Shown here in pieces: positions 1 to 6,376 of a stretch of 11,868 bases of DNA. The stretch covers positions 1-11,868 of the forward strand of contig CALZDK010000044.1 in assembly GCA_945637645.1 (NCBI GenBank), written 5' to 3'. The notes beneath the pieces were generated by a model. That model saw nothing but the letters and a program-made list of their open reading frames with translations. It did no database searches and was not told the origin of the DNA. Source of the DNA: an uncultured Prevotella sp. (lineage in GTDB: Bacteria; Bacteroidota; Bacteroidia; Bacteroidales; Bacteroidaceae). The position numbers were made by a program, and so were the translations under genes. Each line of letters opens with the position of its first letter. The stretch's first letter is position 1.

Positions 1-21
1 AGACACATGGGTCTGCCCCTA
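1..21. repeat. Partial palindromic intergenic repeat at left edge
   Basis: The first 14 bases contain an inverted repeat (AGAC, 6 nt, GTCT) followed by GCCCCTAC. If the element is symmetrical, its partner GTAGGGGC lies just outside the window, which would make a hairpin with a stem of about 12 bp. Short GC-rich palindromes of this style occur as dispersed intergenic elements in many bacteria. Only half is visible, so the identity as a dispersed repeat is inference. No gene is supported in 1-109; the reading frame open at the edge that ends at the TAG at 34-36 is too short to judge. Confidence 0.4.
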
Positions 22-36
22 CAGGCGGCGGTTTAG

Positions 37-96
37 TAACTTCAGAAACTTGAGTAATTAATTTATGTTTCGCATGTGCTCAACCCTCAGAAGTTA
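37..96. repeat. Imperfect inverted repeat downstream of the ABC-F gene
   Basis: TAACTTC (37-43) pairs with GAAGTTA (90-96), and TTGAG (50-54) pairs with CTCAA (79-83), separated by an internal loop and a loop of about 24 nt. It begins 14 nt past the ABC-F stop codon, so it could act as a weak transcription end signal for that gene. No clear T-tract follows on the minus strand, so a terminator role is only a possibility. Confidence 0.3.
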
Positions 97-109
97 AGGA
101 AGTTATCGC

Positions 110-2041
110 TCACTTCATTTCCTCCAGCGCCATGCTCGCTTCCTCCCATCGTTCCACTTCTTCGTCGAGAGCGCGTTTTGTTGAGGTGTATTCCGTTATT
201 ATCTCCATGTTGCTGGCGTTCTCTGGCTTGCAGAGAATAGCGTCGAGCTCCTTCAGCCGTTTCTCCATCTGTTCTATTTTTCGCTCCGACTCCTTCACAG
301 CCTTCTCAGCCTTGTTTATCTGCTTTTGCCGTTCCTTGCGCTCCGCATAGCTTATCTTGTTGGCGTTTTCCTTCGTCTCCTCCTTTTCAGTCTCTTTTGC
401 ACTTTCTGTCTTCACCGAAAACGCTTCCACTCCCGATGCCGCACAGGTGCGCAGATAGTCGTAGATGCCGCCTATATGCTCACGCACCTTGCCTCCGCCA
501 AACTCATACACCTTAGTCACGAGCCCGTCGAGGAACTCGCGGTCGTGGCTTACTATTATCGCCGTTCCGTCGAATGCCTTTATCGCCTCCTTCAGCACGT
601 CTTTCGACGGCATGTCGAGGTGGTTTGTCGGCTCGTCGAGTATTAGCAGGTTCACTGGCTCAAGCAGCAGGCGAATCATTGCCAGTCGGCTGCGCTCGCC
701 ACCGCTCAGCACCTTCACTTTTTTCTCCGATGCCTCGCCGCCGAACATAAACGCGCCGAGAATGTCGTTTATCCTAAGCCTTATCTCTCCGCGCGCCACA
801 TTGTCTATGGTCTCAAACACCGAGAGACTCTCGTCGAGCAGCTGTGCCTGATTCTGTGCGAAATAGCCTATCTGCACGTTGTGGCCTATCTTCAGGTTGC
901 CGGTGAAAGGTATCTCGTTCATTATGCACTTCACAAGAGTTGACTTTCCCTCTCCGTTGCGTCCCACAAATGCCACCTTCTCACCGCGCTTTATCGTCAT
1001 GTTCACATGGTCAAACACCGTGTGGCTGCCATAGTCCTTGCGCACCTCGTCGCAGATTATCGGGAAGTCGCCACTGCGCAGACAGGGCGGGAACTTCAGG
1101 TGGAGAGCCGAGTTGTCAACCTCGTCTATCTCTATCGGCACAATCTTCTCCAACTGCTTCAGTCGGCTCTGCACCTGCACTGCCTTGGTGGGCTTGTAGC
1201 GGAAACGCTCCACAAAGTCCTTTATGTCGGCTATCTCCTTCTGCTGGTTCTCATACGCCCTTATCTGTTGCTCACGGCGCTCAGCCCTCAGCTTCACATA
1301 CTCGTCGTACTTCACCTTGTAGTCGATAATCTTTCCACACGATATCTCCAACGTGCGGTTTGTCACGTTGTTGATAAAAGCGCGGTCGTGGCTCACCATC
1401 ACCACAGCCTTTGCCTGTGTGCTGAGAAACTGCTCCAACCACTGTATCGACTCTATGTCGAGGTGGTTGGTAGGCTCGTCGAGAAGCAGCACGTCGGGCT
1501 TCTTCAGCAATATCTTTGCCAACTCTATTCTCATTCGCCATCCGCCAGAGAACTCGCTCGTGGGTCGTTCCAGGTCTTCGCGTCTGAAACCCAATCCGGC
1601 AAGTGTGCGCTCCAGTTCAGCCTCGCAGTTCTCCGCGCCCATCATCAGCAGGCGCTCGTGTTCCGATGTGAATTTCTCCACCAGTGCGGCATATTCCTCA
1701 CTCTCGTAGTCGGTGCGCTCCGCAAGCTGTTGGTTAAGTTGGTCAACCTTTCGGCTCAGCTCCGTCACGTTGTCGAAAGCCTTGCGTGCCTCGTCCCTCA
1801 CCGTTGTGTCGTCTTGAAGTATCATCACCTGCGGCAGATAGCCTATAGTGGTGTCGTTGGGCACAGCCACCACTCCCTCCGTGGGTTTCTGCAGCCCACA
1901 GAGAATCTTCAGCAGCGTCGATTTTCCCGCACCGTTCTTTCCCACAAGGGCTATTCGGTCGCGGTCGTTCACCACGAAACAGGCTCCGCTGAACAGTGGC
2001 TTAACGCCAAACTCCACTTTCAATTGTTCTACTGAAATCAT
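110..2041 (-). CDS. ABC-F family ATP-binding protein (ribosome-associated translation factor)
   Basis: 643-residue soluble protein with two ATP-binding cassettes and no membrane segments, the hallmark of ABC-F proteins (Uup/YheS/EttA/YdiF type), which bind the ribosomal E site and ease stalled or slow translation. Cassette 1: Walker A GKNGAGKST (34-42), signature FSGGW (164-168), Walker B DVLLLDEPTNHLD (183-195). The charged inter-domain linker (about 243-300) matches the P-site tRNA-interacting region. Cassette 2: Walker A GRNGEGKST (360-368), signature LSGGE (445-449), Walker B with DEPTNHLD (469-476), H-switch SHDR (498-501). A Lys/Glu-rich coiled coil (about 560-640) forms the C-terminus, as in Uup-like members. 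A start at 2092 is possible, but a near-consensus promoter at 2063-2093 lies inside that extension, so the ATG at 2041 (MISVEQLKVEF) is chosen. All catalytic motifs look intact. The family is certain; the subfamily is not. Nothing marks it as an antibiotic-resistance ABC-F. Confidence 0.95.
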   Translation of the reverse strand: MISVEQLKVEFGVKPLFSGACFVVNDRDRIALVGKNGAGKSTLLKILCGLQKPTEGVVAVPNDTTIGYLPQVMILQDDTTVRDEARKAFDNVTELSRKVDQLNQQLAERTDYESEEYAALVEKFTSEHERLLMMGAENCEAELERTLAGLGFRREDLERPTSEFSGGWRMRIELAKILLKKPDVLLLDEPTNHLDIESIQWLEQFLSTQAKAVVMVSHDRAFINNVTNRTLEISCGKIIDYKVKYDEYVKLRAERREQQIRAYENQQKEIADIKDFVERFRYKPTKAVQVQSRLKQLEKIVPIEIDEVDNSALHLKFPPCLRSGDFPIICDEVRKDYGSHTVFDHVNMTIKRGEKVAFVGRNGEGKSTLVKCIMNEIPFTGNLKIGHNVQIGYFAQNQAQLLDESLSVFETIDNVARGEIRLRINDILGAFMFGGEASEKKVKVLSGGERSRLAMIRLLLEPVNLLILDEPTNHLDMPSKDVLKEAIKAFDGTAIIVSHDREFLDGLVTKVYEFGGGKVREHIGGIYDYLRTCAASGVEAFSVKTESAKETEKEETKENANKISYAERKERQKQINKAEKAVKESERKIEQMEKRLKELDAILCKPENASNMEIITEYTSTKRALDEEVERWEEASMALEEMK

Positions 2042-2062
2042 TTCTTTTTTCCGTTTAGCCTG

Positions 2063-2093
2063 CAAAGTTACACCTTTTATATAACACCGCAAA
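2063..2093 (-). promoter_or_regulatory. Bacteroidetes-type promoter for the ABC-F gene
   Basis: Read on the minus strand, TTTG (2093-2090) is followed after 19 nt by TAACTTTG (2070-2063), matching the Bacteroidetes primary-sigma consensus TTTG/19-21/TAnnTTTG. Transcription should start a few bases downstream, leaving a leader of about 15 nt before the ATG at 2041. This rules out the longer reading frame as the main product. Confidence 0.75.
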
Positions 2094-2221
2094 ATCTTTT
2101 ATACTTTTTTATATCTCCTTACCGTGTTGGGAAGTTCAGTTGACAACCGTGATATTGGGCGTTCGCTACCAGCCTGCCGACAATCATTGAAATAAAAATG
2201 ATGTGAAAAAGTAGCAAAAAG

Positions 2222-2253
2222 TTTGGATTAATGGCGAATATGTTGTAACTTTG
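2222..2253 (+). promoter_or_regulatory. Bacteroidetes-type promoter for the GIN stump and thioredoxin gene
   Basis: TTTG (2222-2225), a 20-nt spacer and TAACTTTG (2246-2253) match the phylum consensus almost perfectly. The predicted transcription start is near 2258-2262, giving a leader of about 140 nt. No equivalent promoter is visible between the GIN stump and the thioredoxin gene, so this one probably drives both. Confidence 0.75.
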
Positions 2254-2285
2254 CAGCATTATTATTTTTAACGTTACGTAAGATT

Positions 2286-2354
2286 CATAAATAGGCATTT
2301 ATGAGACAAAGAATTTGTATGTGAGTTCGGGAAAGGCATTATCTTTTCGGACTT
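2286..2354 (+). promoter_or_regulatory. Structured 5' leader with three potential hairpins
   Basis: Three consecutive dyads lie in the predicted leader. CATAAAT/ATTTATG (2286-2303) has a 4-nt loop. ACAAA/TTTGT (2306-2318) has a 3-nt loop. The longest pairs about 2323-2335 with 2343-2354 around a GCATTAT loop, with several G-U pairs and one bulge. A tiny reading frame (2301-2324, encoding MRQRICM) overlaps the first two. No U-tract follows the third hairpin, so it does not look like a standard attenuator, and it matches no riboswitch class I recognise. Folding was judged by eye. Confidence 0.35.
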
Positions 2355-2400
2355 CAATCGTAAATATTATCAGAACAACAATTAAAAAAAAGGGATGAGT

Positions 2401-2625
2401 ATGAAGAAAAGTATCGTTATGTTGGCTCTCGCACTGGCGATGGGATCAACACAGGCAGAGGCCAAGACACAAGTGGAAGAACAAGTGGTGTCCGTGGGCG
2501 AGTTCGACAAAATCTCGACAACGGGAAACATCGACGTGGTTTATTCGCAGGGAAACACTCACTCCGTGGTAATCCATAACAAACACACATCTCTTTCATC
2601 AAAGATCACATTATTAAAATTATAA
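2401..2625 (+). pseudogene. Truncated secreted head-GIN domain (DUF2807-like) protein
   Basis: 74-residue frame with a clear signal peptide (MKKSIVMLALALAMGSTQAEA, cut near residue 21) followed by a stretch of about 35 residues that reads like the start of a head-GIN/DUF2807 domain: VVSVGEFDKIS, then TGNIDVVYSQGNTHSVVIHN (to residue 60). Full-length family members are usually over 200 residues and fold as a beta-helix on the cell surface or in the periplasm. Here the pattern ends near 2578 and the last 14 residues (KHTSLSSKITLLKL) look like translated AT-rich spacer, so a deletion has probably joined the gene's 5' end to the upstream region of the thioredoxin gene. The start at 2401 is preferred over the ATG at 2395 because the AAGGG ending at 2394 then has a 6-nt spacing. 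Stop to next ATG is 7 nt. A genuine short secreted peptide cannot be excluded. Confidence 0.6.
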
Positions 2626-2632
2626 TAGAAAC

Positions 2633-3727
2633 ATGAAAAAACTTATTTTGACAACAGTATCGGCCTTGGCGTTACTAACGGCAAGCGCTGAAGACGGTGT
2701 GAAATTCAAAATCTCGGGCACACTGCCCGACACGGTGAAAACCGTAGTAGTGATAGAAAACGGCAACCAGAAAGCTCCTGTGGCACAGGGCGAGGTGAAA
2801 AACGGAAAGTTCACCATAGAGGGAAGCGCACAGAAAAACGCAATACTCGGCATCGGCTACAGAGACCGACAAAGAATGCGCTACGTCTCTGCACTCAACG
2901 ACGGTGAGCCAATAGAAATACGACTGGTTGACGACATGACGGTGAAAGGCTCGAAGCTAAACAACGAGTTTGGCGAGATGCAGGTAAACAGCGACCTCAT
3001 GGCAAAAGCCGGACACCTGATTAAAGAATGGCAAAAGGTGCGCAACGACGACAGCGAGGCTGGCAAGGCAAAGGCTGCCGAACTGATGGAGAAGATTAAC
3101 GCCATAGAGGAGGAGACAGACAGCATAAGGATTGCCTATATAAAGGCACACAAAAACGACATGACTCCCGCCATGCTGATGAGCCAAATGTATTACAACT
3201 TTGACTACAAGGAACTTGTGGACTTCGTAAACTCTGGTGCAGTATGGCTCAATAGCCCTATGGTGGACAGAATGAAGAAGCAGGTGGAGGCAATGGGCAA
3301 ACGTCAGCCTGGCGTGAAATACACCGACCTTGAGATGAACGACACCGAAGGAAAGTTGGCAAAACTGAGCCAGTGGGTTGGCAAAGGCAACTATGTGCTG
3401 GTTGACTTCTGGGCAAGCTGGTGCGGACCTTGCCGCGGCGAGATGCCACACGTTGTGAAGGCTTACCAGACCTACAAGGCAAAGGGATTCGACGTTGTCG
3501 GAGTTAGCTTCGACCAGAAGGAGGACGCCTGGAAGAAAGCTATTGCCGAACTTGGACTTGAATGGCACAACATCTCCGACCTGAAAGGTTGGCAGTGCGC
3601 TGCCGCACCAGCCTACGGCATAAACGCCATTCCTTCTAACATCCTCGTTGGGCCCGACGGCGTGATTGTTGCATGCGACCTTCGTGGCGAAGCCCTGCTG
3701 AACAAGTTGGGGGAAATATATAAATAA
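2633..3727 (+). CDS. TlpA-like periplasmic thiol-disulfide oxidoreductase with DUF4369-type N-terminus
   Basis: 364-residue exported protein. Signal peptide at 1-19 (MKKLILTTVSALALLTASA, then ED) with no lipobox cysteine. Residues about 23-110 form a beta-rich domain of the DUF4369 type (FKISGTLPDTVKTVVV, then KNGKFTIEGSA), common before thioredoxin domains in Bacteroidota. A helical, charged linker covers about 120-225. The C-terminal thioredoxin/redoxin domain (about 228-364) carries VDFWASWCGPC with the redox pair C264/C267 in WCGPC and the cis-proline in AIPS (P334). Two more cysteines, C322 (GWQCAAAPAYGI) and C348, lie in the same domain. The likely role is reduction of disulfides or cytochrome/lipoprotein thiols in the periplasm; the substrate is unknown. 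It sits 7 nt after the truncated GIN gene and appears to rely on that promoter. Family certain, specific role not. Confidence 0.92.
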   Translation: MKKLILTTVSALALLTASAEDGVKFKISGTLPDTVKTVVVIENGNQKAPVAQGEVKNGKFTIEGSAQKNAILGIGYRDRQRMRYVSALNDGEPIEIRLVDDMTVKGSKLNNEFGEMQVNSDLMAKAGHLIKEWQKVRNDDSEAGKAKAAELMEKINAIEEETDSIRIAYIKAHKNDMTPAMLMSQMYYNFDYKELVDFVNSGAVWLNSPMVDRMKKQVEAMGKRQPGVKYTDLEMNDTEGKLAKLSQWVGKGNYVLVDFWASWCGPCRGEMPHVVKAYQTYKAKGFDVVGVSFDQKEDAWKKAIAELGLEWHNISDLKGWQCAAAPAYGINAIPSNILVGPDGVIVACDLRGEALLNKLGEIYK

Positions 3728-3734
3728 GTCAAGT

Positions 3735-3757
3735 TTCGCAAGTTGATAACTTGCGAA
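3735..3757. repeat. Perfect 10-bp inverted repeat
   Basis: TTCGCAAGTT, 3-nt loop GAT, AACTTGCGAA, starting 8 nt after the thioredoxin stop codon. It forms a strong hairpin with no T-tract on either side. It shares the AAGTTGATAA core with the tandem repeat that follows, suggesting that both arose from the same repeat unit. Confidence 0.7.
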
Positions 3758-3766
3758 TAGTTAACG

Positions 3767-3840
3767 AGTTGACAAGTTGACAAGTTATTACTTTTGCTGC
3801 TGTTTTGCGGTTGAACTATCAACTTGTCAACTTGTTTTTT
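3767..3840 (+). terminator. Rho-independent terminator built from tandem 8-mers
   Basis: The left arm is (AGTTGACA)x2+AGTT (3767-3786). Its last 15 bases (3772-3786) are perfectly complementary to 3821-3835, across a 34-nt loop, and a run of six T (3835-3840) follows on the plus strand. An alternative register shifted by 8 nt pairs 16 of 18 bases (3764-3781 with 3818-3835). It lies between convergent genes and should stop rightward transcription from the thioredoxin gene. Leftward transcripts from tilS also meet the stem but without a T-tract. Confidence 0.65.
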
Positions 3841-3871
3841 CGCTACGCTCAAGGAAACTCCTGACAGCATG

Positions 3872-5194
3872 TCACAGACAAGCGAAACCTGAGTTAATAA
3901 CTCTTACAACCTTTTCCGTTTCCGCCGAAACTCGGCATTTCTCGCTCGTCCGCTCTCCCACAAGCCAAACTATTGTTCCTTTGGCATCTTCTACAACGAG
4001 CTGGCGACGACGCTCAAAATAGTTTTTCTTACGGTCGGTGAGATAGTCGCTTACCAACTTTGAACCTTTCATGCCAAAGGGTGTGAAACGGTCGCCCTCT
4101 TGCCATGGTCTTACGGTGAGGGGAAAGGAGACTCTGGAGGCATCGAGACAGGCTACATCCGCCGACTTCTCGATTGAGAAACCTGGACTCGACGTTGAGA
4201 CAGTCTCAACACGAATATGACTATTGCCAAAAACATAGTTTCCATCAAAGGGAATTCTCAATGGCTGCGGAACGGCAGTAGATGGGGCAATGAGAAGCCT
4301 CGACTTCTCTGCGGCGATCTCATGCGTTGGAGAGGCTATTGCCTTGCCTTTCGTTCCGTTTTCCATCATCTGGAAAACAACGTCGGTCTGCTGCGGAGTG
4401 AAGCCATAGAGGCTGCAGATATGGTTGAGAAGATATTTCGGAGATGGCGATTGGCGCAGCAGCGGGACATCAACAATATCCACACCGCCAACATTCTTGG
4501 CGAGGACCTTTTCTGTCAACTGTCCCAAAGCCCAATCCACCAAGTCACTCGCCTCTTGCAAACGATGAGATGTGGAGTCGATGCTTCGCGCCACGCTTGG
4601 GTTTATTGTAGAGAGAAGCGGAAGCACCTCAAGGCGGAACTTGTTTCGTGTGGCGTCGGTCAGAAGATTGGTGCTGTCTGTTACATAGTCCTGTCCGCGG
4701 CTTTGGAGATAGTCCTCAATATCCTGTCGCGACACACCGAGAAGCGGACGGACCACTGTGCCGTTAACCGCCCTGATGCCTGCCATGCCGTTGAGTCCGG
4801 TGCCACGAACGAGATTCATCAACACAGTCTCCACATTGTCGTCGCGATGGTGTGCCACCACAATGGCATCGGCACCGATGTCGCGGCGGAGATTATGGAA
4901 ATAGGCATAGCGGAGATTGCGTGCCGCCGTCTCTATGCTCTGCTTGTGGAGAGAGGCATACTCACGGGTGTCGAAATGCACACGGTGGAGCCTAACTCCG
5001 AGGCGAGAGCAAAGGCCAACGACAAACTGCTCGTCGCGGTCAGCCTCCTCGCCACGCAAATGGAAATTGCAGTGGACAGCCTCAACGCGATAGCCCCCGT
5101 AGTGCATCATCAGCAACAAGGCAACACTGTCGGCTCCACCGCTGACCGCTACGAGATAGAGTTTGTGTCTGTCTAAAATATCCTCGTTCAACAT
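3872..5194 (-). CDS. tilS: tRNA(Ile) lysidine synthetase TilS
   Basis: 440-residue cytoplasmic enzyme of the N-type ATP pyrophosphatase family that joins lysine to C34 of the CAU-anticodon tRNA-Ile, so that it reads AUA and accepts isoleucine rather than methionine; normally essential. Visible motifs: the PP-loop SGGADS (18-23), HCNFHLR (41-47), AHHRDDNVET (114-123) and the GTGLNGMAGI segment (131-140). A central substrate-binding region follows, then a C-terminal TilS domain from about residue 358 (PLTVRPWQEGDRFTPFGMKG, then KLVSDYLTDRK). The length fits long-form TilS. The N-terminus before the PP-loop is short (17 residues), but an earlier start would lie inside the upstream gene. The stop of the rRNA methyltransferase gene and this ATG abut as TAGATG, with no intervening base, so translation is probably coupled. 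A small palindrome TGACA/TGTCA overlaps the stop codon (3862-3874). Confidence 0.96.
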   Translation of the reverse strand: MLNEDILDRHKLYLVAVSGGADSVALLLMMHYGGYRVEAVHCNFHLRGEEADRDEQFVVGLCSRLGVRLHRVHFDTREYASLHKQSIETAARNLRYAYFHNLRRDIGADAIVVAHHRDDNVETVLMNLVRGTGLNGMAGIRAVNGTVVRPLLGVSRQDIEDYLQSRGQDYVTDSTNLLTDATRNKFRLEVLPLLSTINPSVARSIDSTSHRLQEASDLVDWALGQLTEKVLAKNVGGVDIVDVPLLRQSPSPKYLLNHICSLYGFTPQQTDVVFQMMENGTKGKAIASPTHEIAAEKSRLLIAPSTAVPQPLRIPFDGNYVFGNSHIRVETVSTSSPGFSIEKSADVACLDASRVSFPLTVRPWQEGDRFTPFGMKGSKLVSDYLTDRKKNYFERRRQLVVEDAKGTIVWLVGERTSEKCRVSAETEKVVRVINSGFACL

Positions 5195-6376
5195 CTATTC
5201 AACATACAATACCAATCCCTTCAGGTATTCTCCCTCCGGGTGGAAAATGTTTATCGGATGGTCGGCAGGCTGGTGAAGCTGGTGAAGAATCCTCACCTTG
5301 CGCCCCGCCAAGGCAGCAGCCGTGAAGACAGCATTGCGGAAGTTGTCCTTCGTAACCACCTGCGAGCAGGAGAAGGTGAACAATATTCCGCCTTTCTGTA
5401 TCTTCTCAAAAGCCTTGAGATTGAGGCGGGTATAGCCCTTCAGTGCGTTGTGAAGGGCGCCACGGTGCTTGGCGAAAGCTGGCGGGTCGAGAATTATGAG
5501 GTCGTAGCGGTCGCCCATTCGGTCGAGATACTTAAACGCATCCTCGCAATAAGCCTCATGGCGTTTGTCGCCTGGGAAGTTCATCTCCACGTTGCGTGTG
5601 GTCAGCTCTATGGCTTTTGCACTGCTATCCACAGAGTGAACAAGCTCCGCCCCTCCGCGCATGGCGTAGAACGAGAAGCCTCCGGTGTAGCAGAACATGT
5701 TGAGCACTTTCTTGCCTTGGGCGAAACGCTCGAGCAAGGAACGGTTCTCGCGCTGATCGACGAAGAATCCTGTCTTCTGACCCTTTAGCCAGTCAACATG
5801 GAACTTCAGTCCGTTCTCCATTGCCACATTGTCGTCGCTTCCGCCAATGATGAATCCGTCTTCCTGTCCGAGTTCAGCCTTGTAGGGCAGTGTTGTCTCG
5901 CTCTTGTAGTAAACGTTCTTTATGAGGCCGCCTGCAATCTCCACGAGACAGCTGGCAATAGCCATGCGTTGCTGATGTATGCCCACACTATGCGCCTGCA
6001 TCACGGCAGTGTTGCCATAGATGTCTATCACAAGTCCCGGAATGTTGTCGCCCTCTCCATGAACCAGTCGGTAGGTGTTGTTCTGAGGATTATCCACTAT
6101 GCCGACGGACCGTCGCATGTTGTATGCCGACAGCAGACGGCTCTTCCAGAACTCGTTGTCGATATCCACGTCGCTGAACGAGAGCACACGCACTGCTATG
6201 GAACCTATCTGGTAGTGTCCCACAGCAATGAAATCGCCTCCGGCAGTGATAACCCTCACCACCTCGCCTTCCTCTATGTCTCCCTCGGTCCGTTGAATGG
6301 CACCTGAGAAAATCCACGGATGGAAGCGCTTCAGACTTTCCTCCTTACCCTTCTTGAGATATATTTTCTTGTACAT
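5195..6376 (-). CDS. rlmI: RlmI-type class I SAM-dependent 23S rRNA (cytosine-5) methyltransferase
   Basis: 393 residues from the ATG at 6376, close to E. coli RlmI (396), which methylates C1962 of 23S rRNA. The N-terminal PUA-like RNA-binding domain (about 1-75) contains HPWIFSGAI (19-27). A middle domain (about 76-190) follows. The Rossmann methyltransferase domain has GQKTGFFVDQREN (199-211), the SAM-binding NMFCYTGGFS (226-235), the acidic D250, motif IV LDPPAFAK (296-303), and FSCS (335-338) with C337 as the likely catalytic cysteine. A start at 6406 is open, but the ATG at 6376 gives the family's usual N-terminus (MYKKIYLKKGKEE) and has a strong AGAGGA ribosome binding site. The start overlaps the end of the exonuclease gene by 32 nt and the stop touches the tilS start. 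The exact target base is inferred from the family. Confidence 0.9.
   Translation of the reverse strand: MYKKIYLKKGKEESLKRFHPWIFSGAIQRTEGDIEEGEVVRVITAGGDFIAVGHYQIGSIAVRVLSFSDVDIDNEFWKSRLLSAYNMRRSVGIVDNPQNNTYRLVHGEGDNIPGLVIDIYGNTAVMQAHSVGIHQQRMAIASCLVEIAGGLIKNVYYKSETTLPYKAELGQEDGFIIGGSDDNVAMENGLKFHVDWLKGQKTGFFVDQRENRSLLERFAQGKKVLNMFCYTGGFSFYAMRGGAELVHSVDSSAKAIELTTRNVEMNFPGDKRHEAYCEDAFKYLDRMGDRYDLIILDPPAFAKHRGALHNALKGYTRLNLKAFEKIQKGGILFTFSCSQVVTKDNFRNAVFTAAALAGRKVRILHQLHQPADHPINIFHPEGEYLKGLVLYVE

Larger units (their letters stand above)
2042..2394. other. Divergent intergenic region between the ABC-F and GIN/thioredoxin genes
   Basis: 353-nt AT-rich non-coding stretch. It holds the leftward promoter (2063-2093), a 6-bp dyad ATCATT/AATGAT (2183-2202) just upstream of the rightward promoter that could be an operator or chance, the rightward promoter (2222-2253), and a leader of about 140 nt with three possible hairpins. 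No tRNA, recognised riboswitch or credible gene was seen. Confidence 0.7.

Noticed and set aside
1007..2035. 342-codon open frame on the plus strand opposite the ABC-F gene
   Set aside because: It lies wholly antisense to a gene with all ABC-F motifs. Its translation is rich in His, Leu and Val with no domain pattern, as expected for a codon-bias shadow.
110..2041. ABC-F protein as an antibiotic-resistance determinant
   Set aside because: No mobile context, no resistance neighbours, and the Uup-like C-terminal coiled coil fits a housekeeping member.
2183..2202. ATCATT/AATGAT dyad as a transcription factor operator
   Set aside because: A 6-bp arm in AT-rich DNA is expected by chance, and no regulator gene is adjacent.
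3735..3840. Tandem repeat considered as a CRISPR array
   Set aside because: The units are 8 bp with no spacers and no cas genes nearby.
3613..3870. 85-codon frame on the minus strand across the convergent intergenic region
   Set aside because: Half is antisense to the thioredoxin gene and the rest is translated AACTTGTCAACTTGT repeat (LSTCQLVN), a typical spurious prediction.
3777..4022. 81-codon frame on the plus strand overlapping the tilS 3' end
   Set aside because: It starts inside the terminator stem and runs antisense to tilS. The similar LSTCQLV string comes from the repeat, not from a protein family.
4217..5176. 319-codon open frame on the plus strand opposite tilS
   Set aside because: It is antisense to an intact TilS with its PP-loop and C-terminal domain. 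No motif, promoter or ribosome site of its own was seen.
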